From: Paguma larvata
Taxonomy: Eukaryota > Chordata > Mammalia > Carnivora > Viverridae
Direction of reading: 5' to 3'
DNA length: 64,000 bases
Assembly (NCBI GenBank): GCA_030068075.1
Contig: CM057844.1
Span: 1,798,001 to 1,862,000, forward strand
Made by a program: the position numbers and the translations under genes. Below, piece after piece: positions 57,239 to 64,000 of the stretch. The notes below the pieces were generated by a model, which saw only the letters and a list, made by a program, of their open reading frames with translations, ran no database searches and was not told the origin of the DNA. The stretch's first letter is position 1. Each line of letters begins with the position of its first letter.

Positions 57239-57310
57239 GTTTACCCTGGGTAAACCCCATTATCTGGTGTGCATAGGTGAGAATTTGGTGTGTGCAAATG
57301 TGCACATTTG
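57239..57310. repeat. Two perfect inverted repeats 39 bases apart
   Basis: GTTTACCC T GGGTAAAC occupies 57239-57255 (8-base arms, one-base centre). CAAATGTGCACATTTG occupies 57295-57310 (16-base perfect palindrome). Both could bind dimeric proteins or form small hairpins; function is unknown. Confidence 0.7.
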
Positions 57311-57708
57311 GTAGTTGAGGGAAGTAAAGGTAGAAGTAAGAGAATGATGAAGTGTTGTGCGTTTAACTTGCGAATCAAGTTAGTATACTCCTTGGCTAAG
57401 AAAAAGTCTTTGTCGTAATGGGTACTTTGGGCCACATCATAGTGCCAGGAACCCTGGGCATTTCCAATGTAGCCAAGGCCAGGAGAAAGGACAATAGGTG
57501 CTGTACTACAGTACAAGGGTTCTGGCCAGAGCTCTGAGGACCATACAACAAATGCCCTGAAGCAAGCGCAGAAGAAACTAGACATAGAATACTCGGATGT
57601 CACAGCCCCATGAGATGGGACAGTGTAGAAAACAGGTAGGCAACCCTGGGGCAGACACATATCAGGCAGGACTTGTGGGAGACTTGATATTCCTTTCCTG
57701 CTTTGTAG

Positions 57709-57984
57709 ATATTCCTTACATCACCAAAAGGTAGAATATTTCTGGATCTTAAATCTCTGGGGGAAAATGCCATGTACTACAACCTCTTCTATGAAGGCGA
57801 AGAGGCATCAGGCAGGAGTCATTTCCCTAACTTGGAAAGAGATATCCATTTATCTGAAAGCCTGTCTGAAGGTACCATTTTGGCAGCCCCTCACCTGTCT
57901 AAATATGACTTGATGAGGCTGCATGAAGAACATTTATTTTCCAAGAAGACTCAGAGAGCTTTAATCTTCTTCAAACCTGGATAA
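57709..57984 (+). CDS. Candidate terminal coding exon, unidentified
   Basis: A strong acceptor (TTGATATTCCTTTCCTGCTTTGTAG, ending 57708) is followed at once by a phase-0 frame of 91 codons that ends at TAA (57982-57984). The acceptor's own TAG would be an in-frame stop, so the frame starts exactly at the exon edge. The peptide begins IFLTSPKGRIFLDLKS, contains an acidic stretch (YEGEEASG) and ends in KTQRALIFFKPG, without transmembrane segments. I recognise no family. There is no AATAAA within the next 200 bases, and a possible donor (GAAGGTACC) lies inside at about 57870. It could equally be chance. Confidence 0.3.
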   Translation: MFLTSPKGRIFLDLKSLGENAMYYNLFYEGEEASGRSHFPNLERDIHLSESLSEGTILAAPHLSKYDLMRLHEEHLFSKKTQRALIFFKPG

Positions 57985-59468
57985 AGCCCCTTCTGATGTT
58001 CATTGTTTTTGTTTTATGTGACTTATTAATCAAGTCTTCCTCCCTGTTATGTGGGCATTTCACAGATAATGATAAAATATTCTCCACAGCAAGGAATCAC
58101 AGTAAGAAGGCATCAATATTTCTACAAATCCCTCTCCTTAGTTGAGCTAAGTCACTTGTCCCTGCAGGTATCTCTGTGCACATCCATTACCTGCCCATTC
58201 AATCAATAATAATGATACATAGACTTCACACACATACTAGAGAGCTGCACCCAGCCCTGCAGGTGGGGAGTTAACAAAGAAATAGACTCATGGTTACCAA
58301 GTAAGTGCTGTACTAGGTGGGCAGAATCTACTGTGGATAAGCACGGCTTCATGCTCCAAGGAGTATATGGTTCAATGAGGGAGAAACAGACAAGAAAACA
58401 AATCACAATTTAGTATCTTCCAAGCTAAGAGAGGGGACTCAGAGAAACAGATACAACCCACAGTCATGAAAAATAATCAGAGAAAAATTAAAAACAAATA
58501 GTATGCTGTTCCATATCTAAGTAGCATTTGGAGTTGAGAAAGTTCAATTAGCTTTGAAGTGGAGAGGTCTGAATGCTGTGGTGGACAGCATGGACCCCAT
58601 TGGATGCCCATCAGTGAAAGCTGCTGCTGGGGGTGCTAGCCACAGATGGACTTGGGGTCAGTCCTACCAGGGAGGGTCTGGACTGCTCAGGGCCTATACT
58701 TAATGACAGCATTAATGCAGCATTATAAAGTTTTGACAGCTCAGGTAGGTCCAACTCAGCACAACTCTGAGGGGCCTTTCTGTCTCCAGAGCTCCCTGTG
58801 GGGCCAACCTACATACTTCATGGATGGACTCCTCCCTCTGCTTGAGCTGCCTCTCTTCCCCCTTTCTTTAGAAGCCAGGCTTAATGGTGCTTCTTAATGA
58901 ACAGTCTGTGTAGTAATCTCCATCTCAAACTCTGCTCACTTACAAATCCAATTTGCCATAAAGGCAGCCAAGGGCGAAAGCCCTGGTCCAAGGGAATGGG
59001 GATGTCAGGGGAGGGTAGAATTTGATCTTCCAAGTGTAATCCATTATTAGCAACTTGGGTAGACTTCATGGAGGTGTATGACCTGTTATGACTCACACAT
59101 CTTTCTTTTCCTTCCAACATAACTGGCTCATTGTTTGCCAAATGCTATTTTGAGATTTATTATTTCCTCCCAAGGACAATCCTCCATAAAAAGCACATTT
59201 ATTATATGCCATATCTCTTGATTTGGGCCCTGTGCTATTTTATCCTCAGGGCATTGTGAAGGCCAGTTCAACTCCCCAAGGCAGTGGCCATCACAGCCAA
59301 ATTGGTTTTACCTAAGAATTTCATAAGGCAATTTTTTCCTCATGGTTCAGACTATTCATGAAACATGCAGTTATAGGTGCACTGGAGACCACCTGGAAGT
59401 AAATCTCATTTGACACAGTATCTCAAATGGTATCATCTCCACTGAGCCTGACTGGTTCACACAGTTTT
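57985..59468. other. Unique non-coding DNA
   Basis: A stretch near 58260-58420 has text like the unnamed ancient repeat at 34930 ('gtaagtgctgtactagg', 'ggttcaatgagggagaaacagacaag'). No gene is seen. Confidence 0.35.
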
Positions 59469-59478
59469 GAATACCACT

Positions 59479-59681
59479 TTTTTTTAATTTAATGTTTATT
59501 ACTCAGAGACAGAGTTCGAGTAGGGGAGAGGCAGAGAGAGAGGTAGACATAGAATCCGAAGAAGGCTCTAGGCTCTGAGCTATCAGCACAGAGCCCAAAG
59601 CAGGGCTTGAACCCACAGACCATGTGATCATGACCTGAGACAAAGTTGGACGCTTAACTGACTGAACCACCCTTGTGCCCC
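59479..59681 (-). mobile_element. CAN-SINE, diverged
   Basis: The reverse complement starts GGGGCACAAGGGTGGTTCAG and keeps the head-body-tail plan with many substitutions, including GTTCAAGCC as B box and 'aataaacattaaattaaaaa' tail. An imperfect duplication, GAATACCACT at 59469-59478 and GAGTATCACT at 59683-59692, brackets it. Confidence 0.9.
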
Positions 59682-59904
59682 TGAGTATCACTCTTACTTG
59701 CCGATTTCAAACTTTTCTTGGAATTTTAATAACTTGTTATTTGGTAGATTGAACCACACCTTCCATCAGTCTCAAAGGATTTCTCTGGACAAATGTAGTT
59801 TTTGGTTTTTTTTGTACAGAAAATTAAAATTAACCTTGACTTGAAAAGAGTATAATACTCTTTTAGTGAATTAGCCTAGCCTCTGGTTTCCTTAACCTAG
59901 GATT

Positions 59905-60337
59905 GAAAATTATTGTTAAAGATACCTGTTTTATCAGATAATGTGCTGCACCCGTTAGGTTGTAGCCTCCTCACTTTTCTCTCCTCTGCAAATCCCCCCT
60001 CTCTGACCACCTTTTGTCAGGCTCCTCTGAGTCCTCTTCTCAACTGGGCCCCAACCTTGGCTTGCCAACCTGCCATTGGCCTATTGAACCCAGTTTTTTT
60101 CAAAGAATCTTGCTAATGCACTTTAAGGATTGTCCCCTGTTCCTGATATCTAATCAAGTTCTGCTTAGTAATTTTCCATCCACTGACCCTCTTTTTCTAC
60201 TCATTGACTATAAATCCCCAGATGTCCTTGCTGTATTTGGAGTTGAGTTCAATCTTTCTCCCTGATTGCAATAGTATTAAATAAAGTTTCCCTTGCTATT
60301 TTTAGCAAGTATCCAGTCAATAGTATCTCTTCAACAC
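59905..60337 (+). mobile_element. Solo LTR-like element
   Basis: The order is promoter-like and then poly-A-like: TATAAATCCCC near 60206, then 'gattgcaatagtattaaataaagtttcccttgc' (AATAAA near 60280), then 'agtatccagtcaatagtatctcttcaaca'. This is the layout of a mammalian LTR. Upstream text rich in CCTCT fits a U3. The edges and family are not fixed. Confidence 0.5.
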
Positions 60338-60569
60338 CTTTTTCCTTAAGCCAATAGCTCTCAAGCACTGGGAGACGCAAGCCACATACAGATGCGTGAG
60401 CTTTTCCTTATGGGTATGCTGGGTTGTAAGTGCATATTCACATGCCTTAGTGGTGGTTCAGGATGTCCATTAAGTTGTCTTCAGCAGTATCCCTTCCATA
60501 ACAGCAATGGCTTCAATGATATGTTCAAGGATTAAAGAAATGCAAAATCAAGCAAGTGTAAAACCAGTC

Positions 60570-60612
60570 CTCCAAGGGATTCTGGTGCTCATCAGAGTTT
60601 GAGAACACTAGA
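60570..60612 (+). mobile_element. MER5-like terminal fragment
   Basis: 'gggattctggtgctcatcagagtttgagaacactag' has the CAGAGTTTGAGAACCACTG-type terminus of a MER5 element. The opposite end may be at about 60356 ('agctctcaagcactggg'). Confidence 0.5.
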
Positions 60613-60832
60613 GGTGTAGTCAAGGGTGTGGGCCCTGAATCCATCTCCTAAATTTGAATTCTCATCTGCCACTTGTTAATTATGACACTTCACACACTTT
60701 CTTAACATCTTTGTGTTTAGATTTTCTTACCTAAAATATAAGGACATTAATAGCCTTTGTCTTTAGATAACTAAATGGAACAATGCATTTTTGGCATTTA
60801 TTACTGTGCCTGGCCCATAAATGCTACAACCA
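60613..60832 (+). repeat. MIR
   Basis: 'gtgtgggccctgaatccatctcctaaatttgaattctcatctgccacttgttaattatgacacttcacac' is MIR 5' half, and 'ttattactgtgcctggcccataaatgc' its 3' end. Confidence 0.7.
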
Positions 60833-61540
60833 GAAGGTAGAAAGCTTTAACAAAAACCACAAACATAGACACAATAATAAACACACCCCAGGCTAGGTCA
60901 AAGTGGGATAAGCATCTTGTGAGGTTAATGTAGACAGAGAAGAGAGATATAAGATTTAAGAAAAGCATCATGGAAAGTCCATATGCCAAGAGATATAAGT
61001 CATATAGTCCAAAAAGGAGAAGAGGTAGGAAGTTACTTCTTATTGCTCTGGAAATGGGCAAATCATTTGAGAGAAGAAAGATTTTAATAGCATTAGCTTT
61101 CTCCTAACTTCTGATATAAGGGGTCATGATAAAAGGACAGTCATTGGAGACTTGTCATAAGTGCTACTTAGTTGGTACCTACTATGAATTGACATCAGAA
61201 CGTCATCCTCCTTGGAAAGACTGATAAAGGTACTTTTGATTTGGATCCTAAACTTGATCAATCACTTCATCAAAGTTAAAGACTCCCCAGCTGCATCACA
61301 CACACCACCAGGAAGCCAAGAATGGCACTGGGCATGATTTCCCCAGGGGGTTCAGTTTGTATGTTTGTTTCTAACAACCTGCAAAAAGGCAAAATCTTCA
61401 TTTGTCTCAACCACCAAGACCACAATGGAAGAAAAGATAAGGGTTTCCTTTTAAATCAGGTGTCTGTTGGTAGCTTTCAAAAACACTTCTACACATATTT
61501 GTATGTCACCGCATCCCTGCGAAGAAGATTGACATGGGTT
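60833..61540. other. Unique non-coding DNA
   Basis: Nothing recognised; the minus-strand hydrophobic frame over 60801-61061 has no family signature. Confidence 0.4.
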
Positions 61541-61544
61541 TATT

Positions 61545-61690
61545 CAAAATTTTGTTCACGGTCATTAGTATTACCCTAGTGTATACATGAAGAACCAGCT
61601 CTGGAAAGGTTAAGCAGCATTAACAAATTTAGAGTATTGGAGAGAAGCCAGGGTCAGAGCCCGGATCCTTTGACTTCAGGCCTCTGCACT
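61545..61690 (+). repeat. MIR fragment
   Basis: 'attaccctagtgtatacatgaagaaccagctctggaaaggttaagcagcattaac' and 'agccagggtcagagcccggatcctttgacttc' correspond to the MIR 3' half. Confidence 0.6.
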
Positions 61691-62544
61691 CTTCTGCAAT
61701 CTACTTGCTCTGAAATCCCAGCAATCTAGTCTCAGAGCAAGGGACTGAGTTCAAGATTCAAGTAGTAGTAAAAAAAATAGTTTCAATCCAAAGCCAAATT
61801 CTCAGACAAGTCATTACATTTTCAGGAACTGACGGGGCCAAAGAATTCATTTCAGTGGAGAAGAATGGAAGCAGGATTAGTGGCAAATAATAAAGCAAAA
61901 TAACAGTCAACCAGAGAGAGAAGAATTAGAGGAATGTCATCTGCTCCTCTGAAATTGGAAATAGGCCAATGGCAATTTTATGTCTGGGTACCGTAATGTG
62001 TGAATGTGAGGCTGGAAATGTAAAAATGTTTAAATCATCCCATTAAGATCTTTACTTTGCACCTTAATTAAATGCTCATATATTATGAAGGACCTAAGAG
62101 ATATATGCATATGATAAATCTGAAAGGTCAGTCCATCTGCTTCAGCGTCCCACTTAGGAAGGCCTCCTCATATTTGTGATGGCTAAAGCTATCAAAATAA
62201 GGCAGATTGGGCCCAAGCCAGGGACTTTGGGCTTCATCAGTGTTATGGTGCCATGGTTCACACCACAGGTCCCAAGAAACACTTGAACTTTCTGCGTATG
62301 TACCTAAGCCTCATTCCCTGCACCATGAATTCAACAAGGGTTTATTTCCAACATTTATTTTTTAAAAAAGAAAGAAAAAAACCCTCACTTTTTTAGGTTA
62401 AAACTTGGAAAGAATCTCAGGAGAAATGCTGCTGATACTCCTGCTACACATGAAGACAAATGAAAGAGAAAAAGCTGGTAGTCAAAGTCTTCTTAACAAA
62501 GGGTTGCATGGGGCCTGGGGAAATGGCTACACATTTATTTTTAA
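61691..62544. other. Unique non-coding DNA
   Basis: No gene or clear repeat is seen. Confidence 0.4.
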
Positions 62545-63060
62545 TTTTTGCATAACAAATCACCACACAATTATCATAATTTTTAAAAAGCACACATTTA
62601 TTATTTTAGTTTCTGTGGGTCTGGAGTCCAGGTACAGTTTAGCTGGGTTTTCTTGTCATAATCATGCAAGGACTGTAATCAAAGTGTTGGCCAGGGCTGC
62701 ATTCTGATCTGACACTACACTGGGAAAAATTCTGCTCTGAACTCACTCATTCTGTTAGCAAAGTTCAGTTCTTGGAGGCTATAGAATTAAGAGCTCAGTT
62801 TTTTGCTAGATGTTAGCCAGACGCTACCCTGAGCTCATAGAGGCCATCTGCATTTCCTCAGCCTCACGGCAGCTTACTTTATAAAAACCAGCAAGTGCCA
62901 TGCTCTCATGTGTATAATCATGTACATCTCTTCAAGTTTGCCACATTTAACTGGTTAGAAGCAAATCCCAGGTCACATCCATGAAGGTAGAGATCATTCA
63001 AGGGCAAAACATCAGAAAGTAGTGATCATGGTGGGAAGGTAGAGACTGTTCTTTCTCTCC
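62545..63060 (-). mobile_element. MLT1-type LTR (ERVL-MaLR), diverged
   Basis: The plus strand reads 'ttgcataacaaatcaccacacaatt', 'cacacatttattattttagtttctgtgggtctggagtccaggtacagtttagctgggtt' and 'aactggttagaagcaaatcccaggtcacatcca', the inverted order of an older MaLR LTR (MLT1 type). No internal region is present. Confidence 0.6.
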
Positions 63061-64000
63061 TCTATCTTTTTAGGCTTGATTCCAATCCACATGGTGACCC
63101 ACACATGCCACCGATAGTAATTTTCAGGTACCTAAAAACACAGGGAGGATGTGCGATTTCCTGAACAACTCATGCATTTTCACTACACTGTGACTACACC
63201 TACACCAGCTCATCAGCCTAAAAAGATATGTCCTCCCTTTATACACCACTTCATTCTTCTTGAAATCTTTCTTGAATTCTAGGTCTACCCAGATCAAAAG
63301 AGCCCCCTCATCTGCTTTCCCATCGCACATTTTACATATATTCATTGAAGCAGTTTTATATCAGTGTAGTTTATTTCATATGCAGCCTGTGAGTTGGATT
63401 GGCATCTCACAGAAAGTAAGGATCATCTATTGGGCATGATATTCTCAGCACCTTCCAGAGGGTTTAGGTCAAAGTTAGTTTTCAACAGACATTTGTTTAA
63501 TCAAAGAAAGAATGAGTATGCATAAACACCTCTACCACATTCAAATCAAAACTGTTCAAAGACAAGTGGGGATACACTTTAATTAGGATCATCTTGAAAT
63601 TACAGAAAAAATTCACATTGTTATTCAAATGTTATCTTCATCACATATAAAAACGGTCAGCTGAGGTTTTGCATCAATGTGACTTTACAATGACACTTCA
63701 GAGTGTGTGTTTTAGCTTTATTCTCTTAAAGAGTCAGACATTCTCTACATATATTTACTTGTATTCTTTTGTGTCCAACAGCAAAAAATGATGGAAACAG
63801 CTGCCTGGTATGGTCAGGGCCCATGGGGTACAGTAAAGTCCACAGACCCACATGATATGGTCATGGGTATGCTGGTCAGTGGAAGAACAAAGAGCTATCT
63901 CCCTGTCGATATTCCCCATCTCATTTTCTTAGAGGTCCTTAATGAGAGGTCTTGGCAAAGTTTATTTTTAATACAGAAAAGAAAATGCTTGATGATCAGA
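63061..64000. other. Unique non-coding DNA
   Basis: No gene, RNA or clear repeat is seen up to the end of the window. Confidence 0.4.

Noticed and set aside
57241..57660. 139-codon minus-strand frame next to the plus-strand exon candidate
   Set aside because: No recognised domain, no good splice sites at sensible positions, and it runs through the palindromes.

Overview
This is mammalian nuclear DNA from a carnivore, almost certainly a cat-family genome. The main evidence is eleven copies of a tRNA-derived short interspersed element that opens GGGGCGCCTGGGTGGCTCAG and ends in a CT-rich stretch plus AATAAATAAA. This is the felid form of the carnivore CAN-SINE; the dog form has a different head. 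The LINE-1 copies also fit a carnivore. There is no bacterial, viral or plasmid gene organisation, and no operon, CRISPR array or rRNA. I recognise no functional protein-coding gene. The window reads as intron or intergenic DNA, and most long open frames are chance frames or decayed LINE-1 ORF2.

Layout. Positions 1-16000 hold old MIR fragments, ERVL-MaLR (MLT1-type) LTRs, a probable solo ERVL LTR (1860-2246), a hAT miniature element (6930-7136), a LINE-1 3' end (8152-8410), four CAN-SINEs and a pair of microsatellites (10966-11310). Positions 16000-33000 hold a 5'-inverted LINE-1 (16118-16775), truncated or old LINE-1 pieces on the minus strand, MER5-like and Tigger DNA transposon fossils and four CAN-SINEs. 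Positions 33000-45000 are mostly unique sequence, with one 5'-truncated LINE-1 in perfect context (33111-33965), one SINE and an old LINE-1 3' end.

The centrepiece is 45126-52850. A roughly 7 kb LINE-1 with its 5' UTR, ORF1, ORF2, 3' UTR and target-site duplications is inserted into the 3' end of an older LINE-1, and itself carries a CAN-SINE at the start of ORF1. Both ORFs are dead. Positions 54323-55311 hold a second unusual LINE-1: a 5' UTR joined directly to a 3' end, lacking both ORFs, and bounded by an exact 14 bp target-site duplication. The rest (55300-64000) is largely unique DNA with one SINE, one LTR, MIR pieces, a palindrome pair and a possible coding exon.

I found no new multi-gene system. 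The most rewarding observations concern retrotransposon mechanism: the internally deleted LINE-1, the three-level nest, the twin-primed LINE-1, and a SINE that lost its A box by a microhomology deletion. Two small frames that begin exactly at good splice acceptors (53330-53536 minus, 57709-57984 plus) are weak exon candidates. Family names come from recognising consensus features by eye; element edges without a stated target-site duplication are approximate.
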